A DNA stretch of 64,000 nt from Desmodus rotundus (taxonomy: Eukaryota > Chordata > Mammalia > Chiroptera > Phyllostomidae). The stretch's first letter is position 1, and every line of letters begins with the position of its first letter. The stretch lies in assembly GCF_022682495.2 (NCBI RefSeq), contig NC_071387.1, positions 196,766,143 to 196,830,142 of the forward strand, given 5' to 3'. The translations under genes and the position numbers were made by a program. Below are positions 37,168-50,108 of this stretch, one piece after another. Under the pieces are notes generated by a model. That model saw nothing but the letters and a program-made list of their open reading frames with translations, ran no database searches and was not told the origin of the DNA.

Positions 37168-37626
37168 TGTTAGTTTCCTAGGGCTACCGTAACTAATACC
37201 ATAAAATGGGTGGCTAAAAAACAACAGACATTTATTGTTTCACAGTTCCAGGGCTAGATGTCCAAAATCAAGCTATTAGCAAGGCCGTGCCCCCTCTGAC
37301 ACCTGTAGGGAGAATGCTTCCTTGCTCTTCTTAGCTTCTGGTGGTGTCCATCAGTCATTGGTATTCCTTGGTTTGTACTTGTATCATGTCAACCTCTGCC
37401 TTCATCTACTCATGGAGTTTCCCTGAGTGTCTCTCTTCTCGTGGCCATCTGCTTTACAGATACCGATCAGATTAGATTAAGGGCCCACCCTACCCCAGTA
37501 TGATCAAGTCTTAAGCAACAGCAACTACAGCAAGCTACTTCCAAATAAGATTACATTCTGAAGCACTGGGCACTAGGACATCAGTATACCCTTTTTTGAG
37601 AGAGACACAATTCAACCCACTACATA
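37168..37626 (-). mobile_element. MLT1-type LTR, nearly complete
   Basis: Starts GTTAGTTTCCTAGGGCTACC and ends GACACAATTCAACCCACTACA, with TTAAGGGCCCACCCTACCCC and TAAGATTACATTCTGAAGCA inside, in antisense. About 460 bases. Confidence 0.8.
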
Positions 37627-38999
37627 AAGGGAATGTAGGAAGAAGAAATATTGGTGGTAGATCATAATCTTTCCTTTGGTCTTAATGAGGCCCAATGAGG
37701 CATGAAATTATTGACTATACTTCTTTTTTATTTAATTAACAGTTAGTTTTAAGCTTTGAAGGAGAGAAAATATATGCTTGAAAATAAATTAGGCAAAATA
37801 ACCAACTTTTTAAAATATGATGTGATATTTAACTCATAATCTAGTAATAAAATGATAAATGAATTAAATTTACTGAAATATGGATTCTGCAAAAAGCATT
37901 TTTCACACTTTATTCTGATATGCTCTGTATTGAAAACTAATATGTACTTACTAAATTCTCGAGGGTAATAGATTATTTAATTAGGAATGGTTTTGCCTTA
38001 GATTCATTGAGATAATTAGAACAACCTGATACTTAAAAAATAAATTGATTTATCATCAAAATTTTTCTTGTAAAGCTAATAATATAATTAATTTTTATTT
38101 GCCCAGTTTGGAACTCAATTGTTTTATGTTTCTGCTGAGAAAATCTTCTTTTTTATAAGGGTATTTTAAAGTTTGATCTGAGAAGCTTAAGAAAAACAGT
38201 CATGCCTTGTCAACTATGAACAAGAAACAATGAGAAATGGTTTATTTTAATGCAATAACACTGGTGACAATGAGCTGTGAAAGGTTTTATTTTTATAATA
38301 GAACTAATTCAAGAAGTAACTATGGAAAAGTTGAAAACGAGCTTGTAAAACATACTGTTGTAATTAACTCTGCATTCTCCTTCTTTCATAGAAACAAATT
38401 CACTTCAAACGAAACTATTTAAAAGGAGACAAAGCCCCCACATATCCTCAAACCCAGGAAAAGTCAGTTATTTTAATGAGTATGAAATAAAGTCTAATGA
38501 AATGAATGACATTGACTAGTATAAGCATACTTTCCAATTTTTAGGAAACTGTCTTAATGCCTCACTTTCTAAAATAATCATCTGAAAATAAAACAAACTT
38601 TAACAATGGAGACTGGCATTGTGAGTACATTGTAGATTTTGTTCCCACATATGAACGTAATTTCTGCTGTTTTATAGAGAAAACATGCTTGTTTCATTAA
38701 TATAATGTAATAAAATACAACACTTATTTCTAATATTTTGCTTGTAATCATTCAAAAGTTAACATTTTACAGTGAATGAAATAGTCTGTAAATGAAATTT
38801 TGTTGTAATCCAAATAGCTACTTGTCAACTTGCTTAAAGCAATAAAACCCACTCCTACAAGTAAAACAAGTGATATGGCATTAAAAGAGAATAATTTATG
38901 ATGAAATTGCATATGTATTTTAATAGGTTTATTAAGTTTTAATGTAATTGTAGTAATATTCACTTACTTGATGTATAGTTTTATGCTTTAAAATCATAT

Positions 39000-41180
39000 A
39001 CAATCATACATTTATTAACATAATCAAGATATAGAGAAAGTCCATTGCCCAAATGATTTCCTCATGCTATCGTTTTGCACTCATTCCCTCTTGCTTCGTC
39101 TATATACATTTGCTTTATGTAGAACAAGGGTGCCAAACTCATTTTCACCGGGGGCCACATCAGCCTTGCAGTTGCCTTCAAAGGGCCTAAATAATTTTAG
39201 GACTGTATAAATGTAACTACTCTTTAACTCTTAAGGCGTTTAAATTACATTCGACACTTTGAAGGCAACAGCAAGGCTGATGTGGCCCCTGGTGAAGATG
39301 AGTTTGACACCCCTGATCTAGAATGTCACATAAATGGAATTATATAAAATCCAGCTTTTTACATAAGACTTCTTTCATTTGAGATTCATCCGTGTTATTG
39401 CACATGGTCAATGATTCATTGCATTTCACTGAGGAGGAGTATTTTGTTCTGAGATCATGCCATAGTGTGTCTACCCACTTACCAGATAAAGGACATTTGG
39501 ATGGTCTCCATTTTTTAGTGGTTAGAAACAAAATGACCTAAAAGCCTTCATAAATAGGTTTTGTGTGAACATAACTTTCAATTTTCTGGGGGGGTACCTG
39601 TGAATGTCATACTAGTTAATATGAATCTAAGTTAGGTTTATAAGAAACTTTCCATCTGTTTTCCAAAGAGGTTGTGCCACCAGGAATGTATGAGAGTCTT
39701 AGTTGTTCTGTGATATGTGCCAGAATTTGTAATTGCCACTTTAATTTACATTTTTGCCTTTCTACTAGGTTTATAAGATATACCTTTTTAAAAACTGGCT
39801 TTTCAATATTCCCAGCACCACTTACTGAAAAGGCTCTCTTTTCTCTAACGTATGTTTTTGGCTCCTTTATCAAAAATTATTTGCCCATGGACGTGTGGTT
39901 TTATTTCTGGACACTCGCTTCTGTTCCATTGGTTTGGGTGTCTGTTTTTCTGACAATACCACGCTGTATTGGTCACCGTGTCTCTGTAGTGTAACTTGAA
40001 GTCAAGGAGTGTGACACCTCTGGCTCCATTTTTCTTTTTTCCTGAGGATTGCTTTAGCTACTCAGAGTCTCTTCTGATTCCACACAAATCTGATGATTTT
40101 GGGTTGTAGTTCTTTAAAATATGTCATTAAAATTTTGATGGGGATTGCAGTCAATGTATATATTGCTTTGGGTAATATGGCAATTTGAAGTATGTTTCTT
40201 TCTTCCAATCCATGAACACAGAGTATCTTTCCATTTCATTGTGTCCTTTTTAATCTCTTTTAATAATGCTTTGTAGTTTTCAGTATATAGGTCCTTCACA
40301 TTTTCTGTTAAGTTTATTTGTGGACATTTTATTCTTTTAGTTGCCATTGCAAAATGATTTTTTTCATTTCTTTTTCTGAAATTTAATTGTTAGTATATGG
40401 TAAAGCAGAGGAATTTTGTACATTTATTTTGTATCCTATAACTTTACTATATTTGTTTATTGTTTCTAATAGTTTTTTGGTGGAGTCTTTAGAGTTTTCT
40501 ATATAAAGATTCATGTTATCTGCAAAAAGTGACACTTTTACCTCTTCATTCCCAGTTCGGATGCCTTTTGCTTCTTTCTCTTGTTAATTGCTCTGGCTAG
40601 AACTTCCAGCACTATCTTGAATACGAGTGGAAAGAGTGGACATATTTTTTTGTTCTTGATTTTAGAGGACAAGTTTTTAGTTTTTTACCATTGAGTATAA
40701 CATTAGCTAAAGGTTTGTCATATATGGCTTTTATTCTGTTGAGGTCCTTTCCTTCCACACCTATTTTATTGAGTGTTTTAATCATAAATGGATGTTACAT
40801 CTTATCAAATGTATCTTACACACCTATAGAGATCACATAATTTTTATCGTGTTTATTAATGTGGTGCATTACATTGATTGATTTGCATGTGCTGAAGCAT
40901 CTTTGTGCACCTGGTAGGAACCCTGCTTGACAGTGCTGCATTATTTTTCTAATGTATCATTGTATTTGGTTTTCTAGTATTTTGCTTAGGATTTTTGCAT
41001 CTGTGCTAACCAGATATTGGTCTATAGTTTTCTTTTTGTATGTTATCCTTACCAGATTTTGGTGTCAAGGTTATGCTGTTCTCATAAAATGTATTGGAAA
41101 TTATTGCCTCTTCTTCAGTTTTTTAGAATAGTTGGAGAAGGATCGGTATCAAATTTTCTTTCAGTGTTTGATAGGATTCA
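39000..41180 (-). mobile_element. old minus-strand L1 (3' UTR and ORF2) hosting two younger insertions
   Basis: Antisense ORF2 landmarks include ACTGAAAAGGCTCTCTTTTC, GTTCCATTGGTTTGGGTGTC, CTTTAGCTACTCAGAGTC and TTGATGGGGATTGCAG. The 39.0-39.76 kb part resembles an L1 3' UTR. It contains the hAT MITE at 39125 and is broken by the twin-primed L1 at 41197; only a little sequence may continue after 41844. Confidence 0.75.
39125..39315. mobile_element. hAT-type MITE with about 60-base inverted repeats
   Basis: The left end CAAGGGTGCCAAACTC and right end GAGTTTGACACCCCTG are inverted, and complementarity extends about 60 bases (GGGGGCCACATCAGCC against GGCTGATGTGGCCCC). The 8-base flanks ATGTAGAA (39117-39124) and ATCTAGAA (39316-39323) differ at one base, as expected for a hAT target duplication. 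It has no coding capacity and is nested in an old L1. Confidence 0.88.
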
Positions 41181-41196
41181 CTAATGAGGCATTTTT

Positions 41197-41828
41197 TAAA
41201 AATTTTTATTGTTATTCAATTACAGTTGTGTGCCTTTTCTCCCCATCCCTCCACACCAACCCAGCTGAACCCACCTCCCTCCCCCACCTCCACCCTCCCC
41301 CTTGATTTTGTCCATGTGTCCTTTATAGTAGTTCCTGTAATCCCCTCTTCCTACTGTCCCCACCCCACTCCCCCCTGGCTATTGTTAGATTGTTCTTAAC
41401 TTCAATGTCTCTGGTTATATTTTGTTTGCTTTTTTCTTCTATTGATTATGTTCCAGTTAAAGGTGAGATCATATGGTATTTGTCCCTCACCGCCTGGTTT
41501 ATTTCACTTAGCATAATGCTCTCCAGTTCAATCCATGTGGAATTTCCTCAGAAAACTAAAAATGAAACTGCCCTTTGACCCAGCAATTCCACTGCTGGGA
41601 TTATACCCTAAAAACCCTGAAACACCAATCCAAAAGAACCTGTGCACCCCAATGTTCATAGCAGCACAATTTACAATAGCCAAGTACTAGAAGCAACCTA
41701 AGTGCCCATCAGCAAATGAGTGGATCCAAAAACTATGGTATATTTACACAATGGAATTCTATGCAACAGAGAGAAAGAAGGAGCTTATACCCTTTGCAAC
41801 AGCATGGATGGAACTGGAGAGCATTATG
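41197..41828 (-). mobile_element. 5'-inverted (twin-primed) L1 insertion with 16-base TSD
   Basis: The minus-strand L1 3' UTR and ORF2 end (41197-41537) joins an inverted ORF2 segment in plus orientation (41538-41828). A perfect TSD, CTAATGAGGCATTTTT, flanks it at 41181-41196 and 41829-41844. The two halves overlap by about 28 bases of L1 sequence (CATGGATGGAACTGGAGAG...), so the inversion junction carries a small duplication. It landed within an older minus-strand L1. Confidence 0.88.
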
Positions 41829-41901
41829 CTAATGAGGCATTTTTAATCACACTATTGCTCCTCTCCAATTTTTCTACTCAATAGCTTCCCCCTAAACTTT
41901 T

Positions 41902-42124
41902 CCATTTATTTATTTTTTAAGAGAGAGGAAAGGAAAGGGAAAGAGAAAGAGAAAGAGAGAAACATTGATGTGAGAGAGAAACATTGATTGGTTGCCTCTG
42001 GTACATGCCCTGACCAGGTTCTAACCTATAATCCAGGCATGTGCCCTGAATGGGAATGGAAACTGTGACCTTTCGCTTTGCTGGACAACATCCAACCAAC
42101 CAAATTACACTGGTCAGGGCCCCA
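41902..42124 (-). repeat. VES SINE with 10-base TSD
   Basis: Antisense head ATTACACTGGTCAGGGCC and a duplicated GAGAAACATTGATGTGAGA/GAGAAACATTGATTGG segment. TSD CTAAACTTTT at 41892-41901 and 42125-42134. Confidence 0.92.
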
Positions 42125-42229
42125 CTAAACTTTTAATGGACTTCTTCATTCTTTGTGATTGAAATCCGCCTTCTCCATCACTGTCTTCCTTTCTCATAAT
42201 CCCCAGAAACACGGGTATATTGTTCGCTA

Positions 42230-42600
42230 AACCATGCTGAATTCAACTGAATATAAGAATGTTGCACTTGCCCTTCCCTCTACTTTAGACTTCATAACTC
42301 TTAGGGTCACTCTCTTTCATCATTCAGATATCAAATAATATTTTTTCCTGAAAGAACTTGGCTGATCACTCTAAAGAACTACCCACCTGCAGTTTCTCTG
42401 TCATATCACCTGTTTCATTTATTCACACCTTTGGCCACTGTCTGACATTATTATTCATTCACTCTAATAATTTGCCTGCTTCTTTGGAATAAGTTTCAAA
42501 TGGAGAGAGGGGTATCTTAATGATTGTCCACAATTGTCCCCTAAATGCTTATAACAGAGCTTGACATCTTATAAATTCCTGTCAATTTTTGTTCGAAAAT
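42230..42600 (+). repeat. L2 3' region, ancient
   Basis: CTTGGCTGATCACTCTAAAG, TCACCTGTTTCATTTATTC and AGCTTGACATCTTATAAATT follow the L2 3' order in plus orientation. Confidence 0.6.
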
Positions 42601-44065
42601 TCCATTGTTATGTGTCAATGTTACACAGTTACGTTAAGATCACAACTGAAGAAATCTGGCTAGGTTAGGTATTTTGAGGAGACTTCTTTTGTCTAAAATT
42701 AAACAAGGGGAAAGAGGTATCTTCTAATTTGTTAGCAAATTATTAAGATTATAAGGTAATAAAACGATTTCTTTCTAAAACCTAAAACATATTTCACATA
42801 CATACTTTATAACACAGAATCTCCTAGAAAATCAAAGCCAAACTAGCAACAAGACAACAAGACAAACTATCAAGAAAACAAGGCTACCATTTCTTGCCAA
42901 CTAAAGCACGATCTGCCTTCCCTTTGATGACACCCTGCCAATGGTCTTCACTTACACCCGAATAAATTTTATATATTTTGAGGTTAAACATGTTGTTAAA
43001 ATACGCAGACTTGTTCCAAAATGAACAGTGGTGCAGATATAATTCCTTGGCCACAGATTTTTAAGATTATTTTTAAATGAATTTTTAAAAGTCATGGAGT
43101 AAATGAGGAAATAGAGATAATTAAACCTTCCAAAATGAGTATGCATCTTTGGAGACATACTAAAGTATGTCACTTAGGAACATCTGATGTAGACACAAAT
43201 GTCCTTTTGATGGAAGGAAGAAGACACATTTAATTCTCAAGTTATGTGAATCAATGTCAAACCTAACATTTTGGAGGAAGTTAATTGAAATTAAATCCAG
43301 GAGGTTTAGTGCAGTGGAGGAGTTTCAATGCCTGAAGTTACCCATTTGGAATTGCACTGAAAACAAACAAAAACAAACCTAATGACTGTTAAATAGCTGG
43401 TTTCACAGGGAGAAGAAACTATATTATCAAACAACAATAGCTTCTAACAGAGGATAATTTATAATAAAAATGTCAGTTTGTTATTTCAAAAGTACTGAAA
43501 GAGATGAATAAACAATTAGTTATAAAACATATTTCCATTTTTAAGCATTCAAAGAAAATAATTTCGACTTTTGAACATGGATTTTGTGAAACTGAATTTA
43601 TTAACTATAATGGAAACAAATGATTTAACATTCTGCTTTCTCTTTCCATCCAGTGTTGTAATACAAAGTGAAAATATAATAATAGTACAGGAAGTGATGG
43701 AAATGATTCAATGATCAATCAAGACAGGGTTAATTTAATATTGGGGTATCCATTACATATGTTAACAAATCTGTAGTGAAGATATCAATTAATTGACAAG
43801 AAAAATATTGAGCATTCAACTGTTTCACAATGATAAGAATATTCTTCTTTTGGTGTTTATTGACTTGAATTAATAACACCGACACTTGAATTTACCAAGG
43901 AAATGTTATATCTCTAGCCCGCTACATAGGAATCACGGGTGTCACGCATTAGTTGTTCGCATAGTGGGGAAAGAGCAGATATCCTAGAAAGCTGTTTACT
44001 ACAATGGTGTTTGATGGTTAGGCATTTATGACAAGTGATGCAAATATGTGGTACATGAAGTTTAC
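42601..44065. other. intron-like AT-rich DNA, nothing recognised
   Basis: No repeat family, exon signal or RNA gene was seen between the L2 fragment and the twin-primed L1. Confidence 0.4.
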
Positions 44066-44078
44066 CAAAAGATAATTT

Positions 44079-45055
44079 CTATTTTTTAAATTAATTTATT
44101 GTTGTTCAGGTACCTTTGTCCCCACTTTCCTCTCACCATGCCCCTCTGCCCCGCTCATCCCCACCTCCCAGGATCAATCCTACCCCCTTTGGCTTTGTCC
44201 ATGGGTCCTTTATACATGTTCTTTGATGACCCTTCCTCTATTTCACCCCATTATCCCCTCCCCCTTCCCCTCTGATTACTGTCAGTTTGTTCTTTATTTC
44301 AGTGTCTCTGGTTATATTTTGCTTGCTTGTTTGTTTGTTGATTAGGTTCCACTTATAGGTGAGGTCATACAATATTTGTCTTTCACTGCCTGGCTTATTT
44401 CACTTAGCATAATGCTCCCCGGTTCCATCCATGCTGTCGTGAAGGATAGGAGTTCCTTCTTTCTTTCTGCTACATAGTATTCCATTATGTAAATGTACCA
44501 CAGTTTGTTTGTCCACTCATTTACTGATGGGCACTTAGGTTGCTTCCAGCACTTGACTATTGTAAACAGTGTTGCTATGAACACCGGGGTGCATAAGTTA
44601 TCTTAATTTGGTGTTTCAGGATTCTTAGGGTATAATCCCAGCAGTGGAAGTGCCAGGTCAAAAGGCAGTTCCATTTTTGTTTCCTGAGAAAATTCCACAC
44701 TCTTTTCCATGGTGGCTGCACCAGTCTGCATTCCCACCAACAGTACACTAGGGTTCCCTTTTCTCCACAACCTCTCCGTCACTTGTTGCTTATTGATTTG
44801 GTTATGATGACCATTCTGACAGGTGTGAAGTGGCATTTCATTATGATTTTAGAGGATAAAGAAAAGACCAGCAAAATGAAAAGGGAACCAACCGTATGGG
44901 AAAATATATTTGCAAACAATACCTGGGACAGTGGTTTGGTCTCCAAAGTACATAAGGAACTGACACGACTCCACTCCAGGAAGACAAAGAACCCAATTAA
45001 AAAATGGGCAAAGGACCTAAACAGACAATTCTCCAAGGAGGATGTACAAAGGGAA
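44079..45055 (-). mobile_element. 5'-inverted (twin-primed) L1 insertion with 13-base TSD
   Basis: From 44079 to about 44850 the sequence is L1 3' UTR plus ORF2 C-terminal region on the minus strand. From about 44851 to 45055 it is upstream ORF2 in plus orientation (GGATAAAGAAAAGACCAGC...). TSD CAAAAGATAATTT is at 44066-44078 and 45056-45068. Roughly 90 bases of L1 sequence appear lost at the junction, judged against the usual L1 order. Confidence 0.88.
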
Positions 45056-45068
45056 CAAAAGATAATTT

Positions 45069-46284
45069 TTTAAATTAAAGTAAAAAATTATTTTGTTTAA
45101 CTTGCTTATAGAAGAGGGAAGGAAGAGGAGTAACACTTAATGACCCACCACCATATTCCTGTTGCCTGGCAAGACATGTTAAGTCTGTTAGTTATTTAAT
45201 TTTCTTCACAACCATGTACACTATATTTTATACTCATTGCATGGTTGATAAGTTCAGAAATCTATGTATTTTTTTTGAAGCCACTATGCTGGTTAGTACC
45301 CTAGCTATGATTCTATGCAGTTCTTCCCACATGGCCAGTACACTGTGCCACCTCACATAAGCTGGTGGTCTCACTCTGGGGCTGGCGTTGAGGAGGATCG
45401 ACTAGCAAGCAGGCACAGGGTTACGTCATACCTACTGGGACCAGGGAGCAAGCAATGCACGCTCAAAATCTCTTTCTCTTTAACTGCAATTGCTCAGATT
45501 AGCAGATTTCATTGCATAATGTTCTAGAAAGTAAATGATACCAGCAACCCTGTGTTTCAAATGTCCCTGGGTCCAGTTTCCATGATGCCTGTTGTAAGGC
45601 AAAGCACAGGATATCCCACATGAGATACAATGCGTTTAAACTTTTAAAAATCAATTATTAAAAATGTCATTCTCACAATTTTGCAAATACTGTCTCCTTT
45701 ATATCATAACACGGGTAAGAATGAGGGAATACAGTTTCCGCCCATGTTGTGGATACAGGCATGCAGTCCCTCAATCCGAGAAGGCTTCGCTTTCCTCTTT
45801 ACAAAGTGAGAACAACACTGTTCTCAGTGTTAGAGGGAGAAGGGAGTGAGCCCCCTGTGTTAGTATACTGTGCCTGCTGTGCAGTATTTTCACAATCGAT
45901 TCATTTTCTTTCCATCTTCTTCAGTTAAGTTAGCTTATACAGAACACAGCAAATGTAAAACTGTGGTCTTTTCAGGGCACCACAAATCTCTTTCATAGCC
46001 AAGTTGTAATAGTCACCCCAGCTGCATAGCCACTTGAAAGATCAGAGCTCCCTCTGATCTCTGAGATACAGACTGTAGAAAAGTCTGGTTGAACTATCTA
46101 GAGAGGAATCGGTCTACATTGCAAAAAAGACAAGAATTTTCATTCACTGAATAGTGCCATGAAGCCGAAATTAGAATCAGAAGCATTGCATTAAAATAGA
46201 TAGCAGAATAACAACCATAAATCACAGATGCATTCTTAGGCTTCTAATGTAGGCATTTATACCTTCCATTAACAAATGGTGTGG
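45069..46284. other. intron-like DNA, nothing recognised
   Basis: Single-copy-looking sequence with scattered CpGs near 45.36-45.78 kb. Plus-strand frames of 60-70 codons here lack splice or start support. Confidence 0.35.
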
Positions 46285-46295
46285 AAATGGCTTAT

Positions 46296-46458
46296 GCAGG
46301 TCCTGGTCAAGTTGCTCAGGTGGTTGGAGCATCATCCTCATACACCAAAGTTATGTGTTTGATCCAAGGTCAGGGCACATACAAGAATCAACCAATGAAT
46401 GCATAAATAAGCATAGCAACAAATTGATGTTTCTCTCTCTCTCAAATCAATAAATTAA
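46296..46458 (+). repeat. VES SINE with 11-base TSD
   Basis: GTCCTGGTCAAGTTGCTCAG head, GATCCAAGGTCAGGGCACAT and CT tract. TSD AAATGGCTTAT at 46285-46295 and 46459-46469. Confidence 0.92.
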
Positions 46459-46725
46459 AAATGGCTTATACATAGAGAGAAAAGCAAAACTCCTATCAGT
46501 TTTCTACCTTATTGATTTTTGCTGTTATATGCATGGGTACTTGGTGCCTAATTCACTGTGCTATTACTAAACAAGTGTTAACTTATTTCAGATGCCATTA
46601 CTTTACAAACTGTATGCCAAGACAGAAAAAAAGCATGTAAGTATGTTTGTCTTTCTCTTTGGATTGATTCTCTTTGGAGGATGGATTGTTTAATTACTCT
46701 AAGTATGATGGTAGAAAGCAGATTT

Positions 46726-46946
46726 TTGTTTTTAAAGATTTGATTTATTTTCAGAGAGAGGGGAAGAGAGAGAAAGAGAGGGAGAGAAACATTGATGTGC
46801 AAGAGAAACACCAGTTGGTTGCCTCTTGCGCACCCCATCCAGGGCCCTGGCCTGCAAACCAGGCATGTGCCCTGACGAGGAATTGAATAGGCGACCTTTC
46901 TGTTCACAGGCCGGCACTCAAACCACTGAGCAACACTAGCCAGGAC
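46726..46946 (-). repeat. VES SINE
   Basis: Antisense GAGAGAAACATTGATGTGC, GGCATGTGCCCTGACGAGG and CACTAGCCAGGAC. Near-matching flanks GAAAGCAGATTTT and GAAATAGATTTT look like a decayed TSD. Confidence 0.9.
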
Positions 46947-47804
46947 TGGAAATAGATTTTAAATAGATTTATCCCAGTAAAAAACCACTGCTGTTTTGGT
47001 CACATCATGACCAAACTAAAAAGAAAAGAAAAGCCTGTTTTTATTTAAGATTATAATTCAAATTCAACTTGTGTACCTATCCTTTAGATATTTGGTGGAT
47101 TTTATGTGCTAATATACTGCCAAGTAGAAGACTGTAGGTATCGTTAGGGCTAACTACCTGCAACACACTTTCAATTGCTGAGATATTTTCAATAGCCAAA
47201 TGTCTAACTTTAAAGATTTCATTATATTGTAAATATCTAACAATACTAAGTTAAAACAAAATTTTGTAGGATATCCATTTCCAATTCTGGTAGCACATTA
47301 GCACAAGTATATGCACAGGAAATGTGTATGGTCTTCATTGAAACTGTGTATTCTAACCCCTAGTTTCTCCTATATGAATGACTACTACACTGCCACATAT
47401 TAACCCACAACTCCCACTCTTATTTAACACATTCCTTTGTCCTGATGGCCTCTGCTTCCCACGTTTCACCTTAGCTATTTGCACAATGATTGCACTATCA
47501 ATCATTTATTTTCTTCAAATTGGTTTTGCATTCCATGACTTTCCCTCTCTTATACGTGCAACTTGACCTCTTCTCTAGGCTACAACTTTCTTTCAACATA
47601 AAATTGTAGATCCATACATGTAGATGCACACAGGTAGTGCTTGTGTATGGGAACATACCATGTACACATGATTTATTTCGCTCTTCACTTATAATCATGT
47701 AAAATGATAATTCAAATATTATTTAGTCAATTATTTTTACAGCATAATTTATAGAACTTATAACTCACTGGGGGTTTTCCTCTTCAGAAGCAAACAATTA
47801 AGAA

Positions 47805-47826
47805 AACACACACACACACACACACA
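47805..47826 (+). repeat. (AC)n microsatellite
   Basis: ACACACACACACACACACAC then ATGCAG. A similar (TG)n run lies at 104-122. Confidence 0.9.
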
Positions 47827-49405
47827 TGCAGAGAAACAGATACCCCCAACACAGCTTCTTTTGATGTAAAATGATTTCTTAATCACGAACCTATTTATGT
47901 AAACTACACCACAGAATAATATTACTCCAAGAATTCACACTTCAAACTGTAGTCTGTTCACAAGGAAATCAATAATTTAAAAATCGAGCCAAATAAAAAT
48001 AGCACAGTAGGTTAGCAAGTCTTATCAGTAATGAACTGAGTTTGAAGTCAAGAAGGGTGGGAAGTAGAAGGGAGGTGAAAAGTTTAGTTTTTTCTAGTGA
48101 AGTCACTTGATCATAGAAAAGTGAAGCTCAAGACTGTGACCATTTATTCTAAGTGCTTATCTTTCAACGATAGGTGAGCGGGAGACTTTGAAATTGCCAG
48201 CTTCCTGATTGCCTCGCCTCGGGCTTCCACATGGGGTGTGTAATCAGAACCCAGTTTGTATAGGCAGCAAGAAAGCAATATACTCATTTGTGAGTATACA
48301 GGGTTATCTTATTTTCCTTTGCTCCCACTCTCCAGTGATTTTTGTTGGGATTACAAACTTGTGAGGAATTCAATTGTTTGATTATTTAAACAGACATATG
48401 AACTTGAAGAAAAAAGATTACATTAAAGAATAGTGATTCCACTGCAAAAAGTGATCATGTAAATGTTTATAAAGAATATACTTTTAAATACATCAAAGTA
48501 AACATTTGTGAATATCATTGAAGTCAGTAGTATGGTGTTATACTACAAGCATAACATGCAATTATATATAAAATACGCCCATGTATAAAATACAGCCCAA
48601 TGCCTTTCACCAAAGTATACACCTGTGTAACCCTCACCGTATTTAAGATGTAAAACATTTCACACATCTCAGAATATTGTTCTTGCCTCTTTGTAATCAA
48701 TCCTCTCAACACCCTTGACTTTAGGCAATTTGGATTCTAACTTTTGTAACTATAGATTAGTGTGTATTTTTCCTATAATTTCATAGAAATGGAATCACAT
48801 TTTGTTTTCTATTTGACTTCTTTTTCTTTCAATAATTTTTTGAGATATGTCTGTATATTTGTGTGTATAATTAGCTTATTTTTTATTGCTGAGTAATATA
48901 CCATTGTATTTATAGCTCACAATTTGTTTATTTATTCACAGTTTATGGATGCTTGGTTTGAATGAGAAGTGAAGTATTATATATACCTATCTGCATATGT
49001 TATCATTTCCTTTAGATAAATAATTATAGATTGAGATAAATTGCTGGGACATATAATAAATACATGTTCAGTAAAATGTCTTTGAATTATCTTTTATTTT
49101 CTTAAATTTTATGTGGTCCATTTTAATCAACTTTCTTATTTTGCAATTGTGTTTTTTGGTCCTACCTCAGAAATACTTGCCAATCCCAAGGTCACAAATA
49201 TTTTTGCTTATGCACTATTTTCTAGAAATTTTAAGGATTTGGGTTTTGAGTTTAGGTTTATTCTATTTCTAAGTAAATTTTTTATGCTTTGTGGTAAAGG
49301 TAAAGGTTCATATATTTTACATATTCACACTCAAACCAGCACTACCTATTTTACAAATTTAAAACTCTCACTTCTCTCTATGGAATTATCTTTCCTGAAT
49401 ATACT

Positions 49406-50069
49406 AGGTCTGTCCAGAAAACATCTGACCATTGTTAGTATAACGAGAAGCATTTGCACAACATCAATATAACCTGGCAGCTAAGGAGAGTGGACTGGAA
49501 TGTGCATGAATGAACAATGATGACTTCCCTGTACTTGTCAGCAGGGGTGTTAGACTCCAGTGAGTGAGCATGTGTACTGTGTGATCATTGCATTCAAAAT
49601 GACTGAGCGAGTAGAGCAAGGAGTCTGCATCAAATGTGTGTTAAGCTTGGGCATTCCTCCACAGAAACTATTTTGATGATTCAGAAGGCCACAGCCATGG
49701 GCAATTGGTAATTGGCAGCTTCTTCACAACACGTCTGCTCATGCATCACATCTTGTGTAGAGTTTTTAGGCAAAACATCAAGTCACCCAGGTGACTAAGC
49801 CCCATTACAGCCCAGATTTGGCACCCTGTGACTTCTGCCTTTTCCTAAAACTAAAATGACCTTTGAAAGGAAAGAGATTTCAGACTGTTGATGTGATTCA
49901 AGAAAATATGACAGGGCAGCTGATGGCGATTGGGAGAACTGTGTGAGGTCCCAAGGTGCCTCCTTTGAAGGGGACTGAGGCATCCCTGTCCTGTCTACAA
50001 TGTTTCCTGTATCTTCTTCAATAAATGTCTCCATATTTCATATTAAATGGATCTATTTCTAGACTACCT
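49406..50069 (+). mobile_element. internally deleted mariner copy A
   Basis: It begins AGGTCTGTCCAGAAAACAT and ends in an inverted counterpart near 50069. The transposase start (ATGACTGAGCGAGTAGAGC) runs into ACTATTTTGATGATTCAGAAG and then jumps straight to the C-terminal third (GGCCACAGCCATGGGC ... YSPDLAPCDF). About 450 bases of the 11.2 kb copy are missing. Non-autonomous; inserted into an old L1. Confidence 0.85.
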
Positions 50070-50108
50070 TACTATCAATCTTTTTGTCTTTGTTAATACT
50101 ACAGTATC

